Shown: positions 1 through 7,918 of the stretch, one piece after another
Position numbering within the stretch: position 1 is the first letter of the stretch
How the letters are laid out: the number at the start of each line of letters is the position of its first letter
Origin: Lentisphaerae bacterium GWF2_50_93
Lineage (GTDB): Bacteria; Verrucomicrobiota; Lentisphaeria; Victivallales; GWF2-50-93
Direction: 5' to 3'
Assembly (NCBI GenBank): GCA_001804815.1
Contig: MHBI01000052.1
Location: 1 to 50,200, forward strand
DNA length: 50,200 nt
Made by a program: the position numbers and the translations under genes
Notes under the pieces: model-generated
What the model saw: only the letters and a program-made list of their open reading frames with translations
The model's database searches: none
Told to the model about the DNA's origin: nothing

Positions 1-220
1 TGAAGCTGGCAGGCTCTCCGCCGATTTCAGTGAAATCCCCGCCCGCATATATCTCGTTGGAGTATACAGCAAGGGCATAGACAGCCGCGTTGGTATTCGG
101 CCCCATGCTGATCCAGCTGGCATTCGTGATCGGAGCCTGAGCGAAACTCTGAATTGCCGCAACCAAGAACATCATTACAGTTAGGAAACCCGTTACAAGT
201 TGTAGTCTTTTGGAACTCAT
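1..220 (-). CDS. Secreted repeat protein, probable beta-propeller type (N-terminal part only, runs off the window)
   Basis: Reading the minus strand from an ATG at 220 gives an open frame of 73 codons that continues past position 1, so only the N-terminus is visible. The start is supported by GAGGTGG five bases upstream of the ATG. Residues 1-27 form a classical signal peptide: a KR-containing n-region, a hydrophobic core and a probable cleavage after SFA. The mature part has the pattern YALAVYSNEIYAGGDF followed by TEIGGEPA. This is the recurrent unit of secreted delta-60/kelch-like repeat proteins, which usually fold as beta-propellers and are exported or surface-bound. The fold is inferred from one repeat unit; the length and C-terminal anchoring are unknown. 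Confidence 0.72.
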   Translation of the reverse strand, partial: MSSKRLQLVTGFLTVMMFLVAAIQSFAQAPITNASWISMGPNTNAAVYALAVYSNEIYAGGDFTEIGGEPASF

Positions 221-736
221 AATCCACCTCTTTGTTGCTTTATTGTCTTCATGTGTATTTTTCATTTCCTCATTCCTGCCGTCTTGTCTTCCTGCCATGT
301 GCCCTGTACTCATGCTGCCACCTCTTTCTCTTTCAAATCATATTATTTTATTAGGCTTGTAATCCTGAGTATAGTCAGCGGATGAAGATACTACCATGGG
401 GTGGACACCTACTTCTGTATGGGGTGGAGACCCCAGGGGAAGGACGAATATCGAATGACGAACATGCGAACTCCGAAGGTATGAGCACGGGAACTCAGGA
501 AAGGTGAAAAACAATTGAATTTGTTTGTAGTAGTCCGCCATAGCACCTTTGCGACGGCGGAAGGGTGTACCATTCTTGAATTCGTGGGACGGGCTGAAGC
601 CCGTCCCTGCTTGGAAACACGCAATATTGCGTTGACTACGAACAAATTCAGCTATTACTAGAGTCTTGTTGGAGTACCTAACGGCTTTAGCGTGCATAAC
701 CTATTTAATATCAAGACACACTAAAGTTGTGAACCG
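221..736. other. Gene-free intergenic region with degraded palindromic repeats
   Basis: There is no convincing gene between the secreted protein and the receiver-kinase. The stretch holds a decayed copy of the element that also flanks the first repeat array (395-466, compare 2379-2452). It also holds a strong hairpin GGGACGGGCT/AGCCCGTCCC (586-607), a perfect palindrome ACGCAATATTGCGT (619-632), and two oppositely oriented copies of a short phrase AATTTGTTYGTAGT (517-533 forward, 634-651 reverse) that recurs at 27.2, 27.3 and 48.6 kb. Confidence 0.7.
395..466 (+). repeat. Interspersed element 'R', degraded copy
   Basis: Contains GGGGTGGACACC, a GGGGT...ACCCC palindrome and the tail AGGACGAATATCGAATGACG. 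The same order of parts is found at 2379-2452 and, inverted, at 2917-2989. In this copy the central hairpin is partly lost. Confidence 0.7.
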
Positions 737-2266
737 TCATCTCCACAGCTTTCCGGCAAGCTTCATGAATTTCCCCTTGGTCGTGGTGCCTTTCTCAAGA
801 TCTGTCAAGATCTTTTCGATCTCAAGCTGCACATCCTGCATTGAGGCCGGCCTGTCGAGGGGGTCCTTTGCAAGGCATTTTTTTACTATGAGCATGTTCC
901 ACTCTTCTGGCAGGCCCGCCCTTATTGAGTTGATTGGCGGAGGCTTTTTAAGCTTGTGCTTCCTGAATAGCTCAACTGAGGATTCGGCTACGAAAGGCGG
1001 AGAGCCTGTTATCAGATGATAGAGAGTCGCACCATAAGAATAGATGTCGGATTGGACGGTAGAGTGCTCCCCAAGGAATATTTCCGGTGCCAGATAGATC
1101 GGCGTCCCGACAATGAACCCATCCTGGGTCGTAGCGAGGCTTTCAGGACGTTTTGCAATCCCGAAATCACTTAGCTTGGCTTCTCCGGATCTTGTGTCAT
1201 ACAGTATGTTTTTCAGCTTGATGTCCCGGTGACAGATCTTGTTCCTGTGCAGTTCCGATATCGCCGAGGCGATGTCATAGGCTATGTGGCCGAAGGAGGA
1301 CAGCGATATCTTGCCGCGTGTCACGAGATATTCCTCGAGATCTACCCCTTCGACATGCTCCATCACAAAATAGGGGCAGGAGTTGTGCATGCCGCTGTCG
1401 ATGAACTCCACTATGTTCGGATGTCTGATCTTCGACATTATCTCAACCTCGTTCCTGAACCTCTCGACGGTATCCTTGTTTTCGATGGAGCTCCTGGACA
1501 GCATTTTAAGGGAGAAGATTTTCTTGGTATCGGTATCGATGACCTTGTATACCAGCGAGTTCTTGCCCCAGCCGAGGGGATCCATGATGATGTAGCCGTT
1601 TATATTGTCGCCGATAAAAGGGATATTGTGGTTCATGCTGAATTTCAACATGATCGGCTTGGCCAGACCCGCGTCGTGATGAATTTTCTTCTTCCTGTTC
1701 ATGAGAAGCTTCACCCTCGTGAACAGCTCGGCGATGCTGAAAGGCTTTTCAAGGAAGTCGTCTGCGCCGCATTCGATCAGCTTGTTCTGGATCTCCTCGA
1801 TGTCGTGTCCGGAAATCAGTATCACCGGTATATCGCAATTGGAGTGCTTTATCTGCTTGCATATCTCAAAGCCGTTGGTGTCGGGAAGAATCACATCCAG
1901 GACCACGAGTTCGACATTGGAATCGACTGCCTTGCCGGAACCCTGCGGAATCAGTCCCAGGGCCTTCAGGGCGTTCCTGCCGTTTGAAGCGGTCTTGATG
2001 TTGCCGAAGCCTGCACCGACGAGACTCCTCTCTATGAACTTGAGTATGGAACTTTCGTCGTCGACGACAAGTATCGACTTCTCCTCATTCAACCGGATCT
2101 TCTGAGTTTCAAGGCCCGGAAGAACCGTGTCTGACGGCTCCATGTCCAATTCATCGGCATTCTTGAAAAGCGCCTGCCTCATGACCTCGGTCTCAAGCAG
2201 GGACGACTCCTTGGATGTCTTCAGATACCCTCTTCTATCTTTGTCGGCTGGCAGTTCCTTGCTCAT
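737..2266 (-). CDS. Receiver domain fused to Ser/Thr protein kinase
   Basis: A 509-residue cytoplasmic protein. Residues about 64-190 are a CheY-like receiver with the acidic pair D69-D70, phospho-acceptor D124 (VVLDVILPD) and the conserved Lys of LEKPF (K174). Residues about 223-490 are a Hanks-type kinase with all key residues: Gly loop GWGKNSLV (232-239), K254, helix-C E273, HRD 346-348, DFG 367-369 and APE 393-395. No membrane segment follows the kinase, unlike typical PknB proteins. The fusion suggests that Asp phosphorylation of the receiver controls Ser/Thr kinase output. The start at 2266 is preceded by GGAG. A similar fusion on the other strand (6192-7508) lies beside the hybrid histidine kinase. 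Substrates cannot be told from the sequence. Confidence 0.93.
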   Translation of the reverse strand: MSKELPADKDRRGYLKTSKESSLLETEVMRQALFKNADELDMEPSDTVLPGLETQKIRLNEEKSILVVDDESSILKFIERSLVGAGFGNIKTASNGRNALKALGLIPQGSGKAVDSNVELVVLDVILPDTNGFEICKQIKHSNCDIPVILISGHDIEEIQNKLIECGADDFLEKPFSIAELFTRVKLLMNRKKKIHHDAGLAKPIMLKFSMNHNIPFIGDNINGYIIMDPLGWGKNSLVYKVIDTDTKKIFSLKMLSRSSIENKDTVERFRNEVEIMSKIRHPNIVEFIDSGMHNSCPYFVMEHVEGVDLEEYLVTRGKISLSSFGHIAYDIASAISELHRNKICHRDIKLKNILYDTRSGEAKLSDFGIAKRPESLATTQDGFIVGTPIYLAPEIFLGEHSTVQSDIYSYGATLYHLITGSPPFVAESSVELFRKHKLKKPPPINSIRAGLPEEWNMLIVKKCLAKDPLDRPASMQDVQLEIEKILTDLEKGTTTKGKFMKLAGKLWR

Positions 2267-2378
2267 GATTTCTCCGCTTTTAAAGATTTGCTCCAGCTGT
2301 CATCTGACAAAATGCCAGTCCAGTTTCCAAACGAATGGACCAATTCATACCGGATTATAGGTTCTGGCCCAACCCATT

Positions 2379-2460
2379 GCCATACGGTGGACACCTACTT
2401 TCCCCTGGGGTGAACACCCCAGGGGAAGGACGAATATCGAATGACGAACATCCGCCCACA
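2379..2460 (+). repeat. Interspersed element 'R', left copy flanking repeat array A
   Basis: Contains GGTGGACACC, a nearly perfect 12-bp-stem hairpin (2401-2426, CCCCTGGGGTG/CACCCCAGGGG) and the tail GGACGAATATCGAATGACGA. An inverted, diverged copy lies on the other side of the array at about 2917-2989. Confidence 0.78.
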
Positions 2461-2483
2461 CAGTCATCCATGGGACGGCAGTG

Positions 2484-2910
2484 CATGGACCGCCGGCACC
2501 CCTGCCGGCATCGGTGGAGAAGTGGAAAGAATAAGAAAATCTGCCAGCAGGGGTGCTGGCGGTCCATGGTACGCCGGCACCCCTGCCGGCATCGGTGGAG
2601 AAGTAGAAAAGAATAAGAAAATCTGCCAGAAGGTCGCAGATCCCGGCCACGAAGTGCGTCGGGAGGGCTGGCGGTCCATGGTACGCCGGCACCCCTGCCG
2701 GCATCGGTGGAGAAGTGGAAAGAATAAGAAAATCTGCCAGCAGGGGTGCTGGCGGTCCGATAAGACGGTACGCTGCACGGTACGCCGGCACCCCTGCCGG
2801 CATCGGTGGAGAAGTGGAAAGAATAAGAAAATCTGCCAGCAAAGGTGCTGGCGGTCCGATAAGACGGTACACCGCACGGTACGCCGGCACCCCTGCCGTC
2901 TTTGGCGGAC
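2484..2910 (+). repeat. Double-hairpin repeat array A (five units)
   Basis: Units start at 2491, 2572, 2684, 2783 and 2882, giving spacings of 81, 112, 99 and 99 bp; the last is truncated. Each begins with hairpin GCCGGCACCCCTGCCGGC, then a purine-rich stretch with GGTGGAGAAGTGGAAA, then a second hairpin. The second hairpin is GCCAGCAGGGGTGCTGGC in short units. In the long unit it is a longer structured stretch containing CCCGGCCACGAAGTGCGTCG. The two hairpin types are near-complements of each other. The units read as Pro/Arg-rich low-complexity peptides in all frames, which are not genes. Confidence 0.92.
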
Positions 2911-2914
2911 GAAA

Positions 2915-2990
2915 ACGAATTCGTCATTCGTAATTCGTCATTCCCATGGGGTATTCACCCCATGATCAATAGGGTATCCACCCCATACCC
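2915..2990 (-). repeat. Interspersed element 'R', right copy, inverted
   Basis: The reverse complement contains GGGGTGGATACCC, GGGGTGAATACCCC and two GAATGACGAAT words in the same order as the left copy. With that copy it brackets repeat array A as an inverted pair just upstream of the hybrid kinase. Confidence 0.7.
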
Positions 2991-3036
2991 AAGCGATGTC
3001 TCATCCTATATTATTACACGGGAGGAAAAGAGGAGT

Positions 3037-5841
3037 ATGTCCGACAAAAACTTACATGATGGCCCTGACTCTGCAGTAAGAAACTCGTCTGGTTCAAAAA
3101 GTCTTTATTTCGGCCTCTTTACTTTGGCTATGGGGTTTATGGTCCTGGGCGGCTGGATGCTTGACATTCCCGGTCTGAAAAGCGCATTTGGCGTGGTTGT
3201 TTCTATGGTTTTCATGATGCTGCTTCTAACTGCTCTCGTCTGGTGGACTGCCAGAGAGTTGAACAGGATTGCCTCGGAACGACAGCAATCCGATGTCCAG
3301 CTTCACGAAAGCGAGGAGCGCTACCGCAGATTGTTCGAGGCGGCAAAGGATGGAATCCTCCTGCTGGATTATGACACCGGGGTGATCACGGATGTCAATC
3401 CGTTCCTTAAAGATCGGCTGGGCTATTCCAAGGAGGAATTATTGGGCAAGTGCCTGTGGGAGCTGGGCTTTTTCAAGGATGTCAAGTTGTCAAAGGACGA
3501 CTTTCTAAGGTTGCAGAACAAAGGCTATGTCCGCTACGAAGACTTGCCGCTTGAGACAAAGGAGGGAAAGAAGCTGGATGTTGAATTCATAAGCAACGTC
3601 TACCAGGCCGGTGGCAAGAAGGTCATCCAATGCAATATCCGCGACATCACCGAGCGCAAGAGGGCGGAGGAGGAAATAAAGTTCAGAAACGTCCTTCTCT
3701 CCACACAGCAGGAAGCCTCAATCGATGGAATCCTGGTAGTAGGTGAAAATAATTGTATTCTCTCGTACAACCGCCGGTTTATTGAGATGTGGCGCCTCCC
3801 GGAAAAACTCGTCGAAGACAAAGTCGATACGCCGGTACTGCAGTTCGTAACAGACCAGATGTCGGACCCCGGACCGTTTATCCAGAGAATTCAACACCTT
3901 TATAGTCATAGGCAGGAAACCAGCCAGGATGAACTTATCCTGGCAGACGGCCGGTTCTTTGACCGCTACTCCGCACCGATGTTCGGACCGAACGAGCGCT
4001 ACTATGGCCGCATCTGGAATTTCCGCGACATCACGGAACGAAAGAGAAGGGAGAAGGAACGCGAAAAAATGCTCCTCTGGCAGAATAGCGTCGGCCTTTT
4101 GCAGCAGTCTCTGCTCACAACAGGAACGTTGAACCAGAAACTTAAGAACATAACCGATGAAATTGTCCGGATATTCGATGTCGACATCTGTCGCATCTGG
4201 GTTATCCAGCCCGGGGATCTGTGTCAACGCGGCTGTGTCCATGCCCAGGTAAAAGAGGGGCCGCACGCCTGCCTTGACCGGAGCCATTGCCTGCACCTGC
4301 TGTCGAGTTCGGGACGCTACACCCACATTGATGGCAGGGATCACGGACGTATTCCGTTCGGCTGCTATAAAATCGGACTCATAGCATCTGGAAAAGCACA
4401 CAAGTTCCTGACCAATGACGTACCTAATGATCCACATATCCACGATCATCAGTGGGCGCATGAACTGGGCCTCATCTCCTTCGCAGGATATCAGCTCCAT
4501 GTTCCAGACGGACAGGCCATGGGAGTAATGGCCGTTTTCGCCAAGCACCCGATCGAGGCCGCGGAAGATACAATACTGGATGGACTCAGCAGCACCATCG
4601 CGCTTGTCATTCAACAGGCCAAAGGTGAGGAGGAACGGGAAAAGTTGGAAACCCAGCTCCGGCAGTCGCAGAAACTTGAGTCAATTGGACAGCTTGCAGG
4701 CGGTGTCGCCCACGATTTCAACAACATGCTGTCAGTGATCAACGGGTATTCGGAAATGCTGCTCAGGGAAATTGATTCCTCTGATACGAAATACGAGCGT
4801 ATCAGGGAAATCAACAAGGCTGGAACACGCTCCGCAGATCTCACCCGGCAGCTTCTTGCGTTCGCCCGCAGACAGCCCATTGCTCCGAAAGTACTGGACA
4901 TCAACGAGGAAGTAGAGGGCATGCTGAAGATGCTGCGCAGGCTGCTGGGCGAGAATATCGAGCTTGTATGGAAACCCTCCGCCAACCTTTGGAAGGTTAA
5001 AGTGGATTCATCCCAGATCAGCCAGATACTTGTCAACCTGCTTGTCAATGCACGCGATGCAGTCTCTGGCGCCGGAAAGATTGTAATTTTGACTTGCAAG
5101 GTGGAGCTGGACGCTGCCTTCTGCAGGATGCATCTGGATTTCGTGCCCGGGAAATATGTCGTGCTGGAAGTTTGCGACAGTGGCTGCGGCATGGACAAGA
5201 AGACGCGCGAACACATATTTGAACCGTTCTTCACTACCAAGAAAACAGGGGAAGGAACTGGGCTGGGACTCGCTACCGTATTCGGCATCGTGAAACAGAA
5301 CGAAGGATTCATCAACGTCTACAGTGAACCCGGCAAGGGCACGACATTCAAGATATATCTCCCCCGTCATGAACAGGAGAATGTGGAAATCGAAGAAAAA
5401 CCTGCAGGGTCCAAAATAATCACGGGGACTGAAACTGTCCTCCTGGTCGAGGATGAAAATTCACTTCTTGTATTTGCCAAAGCAATGCTCGAACGTCTTG
5501 GCTATACAGTTCTTACCGCCAACAGTCCGTCCCAGGCAATCAAGCTTGCTGAAGAATACAAGATGAACATCCATCTCCTGATGACCGACATGGTCATGCC
5601 GGAAATGAGCGGATTGGAACTCAGGAATAGAATAACCTCCATCCGACCCGGAATAAAATGCCTTTTCATGTCCGGGTACACGGCAGACATCATGTCCCAT
5701 AATGGTATCCTGGATGAAGGCATCAATTTTCTTGAGAAACCGTTCACAGCGGAAGAACTGTCCTTGAAACTCCGCGAGGCGCTGGCGGTCCATGGTACGC
5801 CGGCACCCCTGCCGGCATCAGTGGAGAAGTGGAAAGAATAA
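3037..5841 (+). CDS. PAS-PAS-GAF hybrid histidine kinase with C-terminal receiver
   Basis: A 934-residue protein if started at ATG 3037, which has AGAGGAG just upstream; longer readings run into element R. Two hydrophobic segments (about residues 25-70) anchor it. Two PAS domains ending in DITERK motifs follow, then a GAF-like domain rich in Cys and His (about 395-450). Next come a HisKA domain with phospho-acceptor H559 (GGVAHDFNN), a HATPase with GCGMD and GTGLGLA boxes, and a receiver with D851 (LLMTDMVMPEMSG). The natural C-terminus of the receiver is at about LREALA. The final residues VHGTPAPLPASVEKWKE and the stop codon are encoded by the first unit of repeat array B. The protein probably relays phosphate to the neighbouring receiver-kinase at 6192; that link is inferred from adjacency. 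Confidence 0.93.
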   Translation: MSDKNLHDGPDSAVRNSSGSKSLYFGLFTLAMGFMVLGGWMLDIPGLKSAFGVVVSMVFMMLLLTALVWWTARELNRIASERQQSDVQLHESEERYRRLFEAAKDGILLLDYDTGVITDVNPFLKDRLGYSKEELLGKCLWELGFFKDVKLSKDDFLRLQNKGYVRYEDLPLETKEGKKLDVEFISNVYQAGGKKVIQCNIRDITERKRAEEEIKFRNVLLSTQQEASIDGILVVGENNCILSYNRRFIEMWRLPEKLVEDKVDTPVLQFVTDQMSDPGPFIQRIQHLYSHRQETSQDELILADGRFFDRYSAPMFGPNERYYGRIWNFRDITERKRREKEREKMLLWQNSVGLLQQSLLTTGTLNQKLKNITDEIVRIFDVDICRIWVIQPGDLCQRGCVHAQVKEGPHACLDRSHCLHLLSSSGRYTHIDGRDHGRIPFGCYKIGLIASGKAHKFLTNDVPNDPHIHDHQWAHELGLISFAGYQLHVPDGQAMGVMAVFAKHPIEAAEDTILDGLSSTIALVIQQAKGEEEREKLETQLRQSQKLESIGQLAGGVAHDFNNMLSVINGYSEMLLREIDSSDTKYERIREINKAGTRSADLTRQLLAFARRQPIAPKVLDINEEVEGMLKMLRRLLGENIELVWKPSANLWKVKVDSSQISQILVNLLVNARDAVSGAGKIVILTCKVELDAAFCRMHLDFVPGKYVVLEVCDSGCGMDKKTREHIFEPFFTTKKTGEGTGLGLATVFGIVKQNEGFINVYSEPGKGTTFKIYLPRHEQENVEIEEKPAGSKIITGTETVLLVEDENSLLVFAKAMLERLGYTVLTANSPSQAIKLAEEYKMNIHLLMTDMVMPEMSGLELRNRITSIRPGIKCLFMSGYTADIMSHNGILDEGINFLEKPFTAEELSLKLREALAVHGTPAPLPASVEKWKE

Positions 5842-6174
5842 GAAAATCTGCCAGAAGGTCGCAGATCCCGGCCACGAAGTGCGTCGGGAGGGCTGGCGGT
5901 CCATGGTACGCCGGCACCCCTGCCGGCATCAGTGGAGAAGTGGAAAGAATAAGAAAATCTGCCAGAAGGTCGCAGATCCCGGCCACGAAGTGCGTCGGGA
6001 GGGCTGGCGGTCCATGGTACGCCGGCACCCCTGCCGGCATCGGTGGAGAAGTGGAAAAAATAAGAAAAATCTGCCAGAAGGTCGCAGATCCCGGCCACGA
6101 AGTGCGTCGGGAGTGCTGGCGATCCATGGTACGCCGGCACCCCTGCCGGCATCGGTGGAGAAGTGGAAAGAATA
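5781..6174 (+). repeat. Double-hairpin repeat array B (tandem long units)
   Basis: Unit starts at 5798, 5909, 6020 and 6132 give a regular 111-112 bp period, the cleanest tandem arrangement in the window. Units carry hairpin GCCGGCACCCCTGCCGGC, the GTGGAGAAGTGGAAA stretch and the long second structured part. The first unit overlaps the 3' end of the hybrid kinase. The last ends 18 bases before the ATG of the next gene. Confidence 0.93.
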
Positions 6175-6191
6175 AAAGATTGTGAGACGTT

Positions 6192-7508
6192 ATGTCAATC
6201 GAAATAAATTCAACAGGCAATATCCGTACGAGCATCCTGGTAGTTGACGATGAATTAGGGATAAGAAAGATCCTGGACAGTTCCCTTTCAGAGGAATTCC
6301 ATGTCACCCTGGCATCTTCCGCCAATGACGCGATCGGACTGCTTGAAAAAGAAAAATTCGATATTGCCCTGGTTGATGTAAACATGCCGGAAATGTCGGG
6401 CAAGGAGTTTTTCGGACTGTGCAGGACGCGGTATCCTGAAATGCAGTTCATTCTCATGACTGGGAGGCCCAAGTTTGCCGATGCCATCGATGTCGTCAAG
6501 GATGGCGCATTCTATTATCTGCTCAAGCCTCTCGATCTGAAATTCCTGCATTCCCTGATCCTGAAGGCTCTCCAGGAAAAGAAAAGCAGTGCCAAAACTG
6601 GAAGCTACGATGCAGGCATAATCAAGAATCTTGGAGCGCAATACAAGGTTGTGCGTTCCCTGGGATCCGGAGTTTCAGGAGTAGTGCTTCTTGTGGAGAA
6701 CAAGGGGATATTGCATGCGATGAAACTGCTGCGCTGCTGCAATGCGGACGATAACTATCCGGACAAGATGGAAAGATTCATACGTGAAGCTGAAATGCTC
6801 AGGAGGATAAAAAACGAACATGTTGTCAGGATCATCGACAACAATCTCAGGAAGACGGATGAAACCCCATATATAATAATGGAGTATGTCGACGGCAGAT
6901 CACTGTCCAAATACATCAGCGAGGACAAGCTTGACATCCACCAGAAAATCTCCATAATCCAGCAGATTGCGGAGACGCTCGACTGCGTGCATGGACAGGG
7001 AGTGTTCCACAGGGACATAAAGCCCGACAATATTCTTTTGACCGACGATCTTTTCGTGAAGATAACTGATTTCGGCATCTGCCATGTCAAAGGTTCATCC
7101 CTCACGATGTCCGAGCAGGTGCTGGGCACTCCGGCATACATGGCTCCCGAAAGTTTTGAAGACAACAGAAAACCAGACCTGAAAGCCGACATGTTCTCCC
7201 TGGGCATTGTCAGCTATGAGCTGCTTACGGGAACAAAACCTTTTCAGGAGAATACCGTATGCAAGACAATCAGCGCACTGAAGAACAGAAAACTGGCTGC
7301 GCCGGTGAAGCTGAATCCTGATATTCCCGTCTGGATGCAGGATGTCATGGCGAAAATGCTTGACAAGAATCCCGACAGGCGGTTCAGAAGCTGCGGTGAA
7401 ATATCTAAAGCCATAGCCTATTACCTTTCAGGCGGCGAAAAAAAGAAATTGAATTTCACTGAAAGAATATTCCGTAGCATGCTTCCAAGCAACAGCGTGT
7501 GGAGCTGA
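6192..7508 (+). CDS. Receiver domain fused to Ser/Thr protein kinase (second copy)
   Basis: A 438-residue soluble protein. The receiver spans about 13-130 with D19-D20, phospho-acceptor D62 (LVDVNMPEMSG) and K112. The kinase spans about 151-420 with Gly loop LGSGVSGVV, K178, E199, HRD 273-275, DFG 293-295 and APE 318-320, so it should be active. The architecture matches the protein at 737-2266 but the sequences are clearly diverged, so this is not a recent duplication. It follows the hybrid histidine kinase on the same strand, separated only by repeat array B, and is its most likely phosphorelay partner. The ribosome binding site is weak (GTGAGACGTTATG). Confidence 0.93.
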   Translation: MSIEINSTGNIRTSILVVDDELGIRKILDSSLSEEFHVTLASSANDAIGLLEKEKFDIALVDVNMPEMSGKEFFGLCRTRYPEMQFILMTGRPKFADAIDVVKDGAFYYLLKPLDLKFLHSLILKALQEKKSSAKTGSYDAGIIKNLGAQYKVVRSLGSGVSGVVLLVENKGILHAMKLLRCCNADDNYPDKMERFIREAEMLRRIKNEHVVRIIDNNLRKTDETPYIIMEYVDGRSLSKYISEDKLDIHQKISIIQQIAETLDCVHGQGVFHRDIKPDNILLTDDLFVKITDFGICHVKGSSLTMSEQVLGTPAYMAPESFEDNRKPDLKADMFSLGIVSYELLTGTKPFQENTVCKTISALKNRKLAAPVKLNPDIPVWMQDVMAKMLDKNPDRRFRSCGEISKAIAYYLSGGEKKKLNFTERIFRSMLPSNSVWS

Positions 7509-7618
7509 TTATGGTAACTTCAATTGATTCTACTTGTTTTACCGGTTATATTCCGTGCATGGAAAGGACGCAAGTCCCAGGATTGGCAAGTGTGTGTTTC
7601 AAATCGTTCAACGCTAAA

Positions 7619-7896
7619 GGGAACCTCTAAAAATTGACATATGGCGCGCAACAGTAAATTATGGATAGACGGCGAGGAGCAGAATCCGGGAGCAGCCCCA
7701 AGGCGGGCTGTAACTGGTTCTGTGACGAAGGCGATATCCATAAGAATCTGTTGCCCTTTGGGTTGCGGTTCTTTTTGGCTCAAGGAAAAATATTCTTCGG
7801 TCGGCGTATCGCTTTGGATACGCCTCTGTCAGAAATTTTTCTTGAGCTTTCAAAAATCTTCCGCAACGCGCCAAATGTGAATTTTTAGAGGTTCCC
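7619..7896. mobile_element. MITE copy 1, 278 bp, with terminal inverted repeats and 4-bp target duplication
   Basis: It starts GGGAACCTCTAAAAATT and ends with the exact complement AATTTTTAGAGGTTCCC. With a few mismatches the inverted repeat extends to about 30 bp through ACATNTGGCGCG. It is flanked by TAAA on both sides (7615-7618 and 7897-7900). Inside are hairpins GGCGTATC/GATACGCC and CAGCCC/GGGCTG. There is no transposase, so it must be mobilised in trans. The copy ends 22 bases before the start codon of the CheB-CheR gene, immediately upstream of its AAAGGA ribosome binding site. A second, equally long copy is at 29411-29688. Confidence 0.92.
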
Positions 7897-7918
7897 TAAA
7901 CCTTAAAGGATAAATATT

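Noticed and set aside
1229..1987. Plus-strand frame of 252 codons
   Set aside because: It lies antisense to the receiver-kinase gene, which has complete kinase and receiver motifs; the antisense frame has none.
2345..2965. Several long overlapping frames on both strands within repeat array A (for example about 180-190 codons)
   Set aside because: They are translations of the tandem hairpin units and give the same Pro/Arg/Gly-rich peptides in array B. They have no domain, no ribosome binding site and no codon bias.
5781..6174. Regular 111-bp tandem units that could suggest a CRISPR array
   Set aside because: The whole unit is repeated with no unique spacers, the period is too long and no cas genes are present.
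5502..6499. Minus-strand frames of 216 and 251 codons across array B and the start of the receiver-kinase gene
   Set aside because: They are opposite to two well-supported genes and mostly repeat translation.
7641..7888. Three frames of 71-79 codons
   Set aside because: They lie wholly within the MITE, and the corresponding frames are broken in the second copy.
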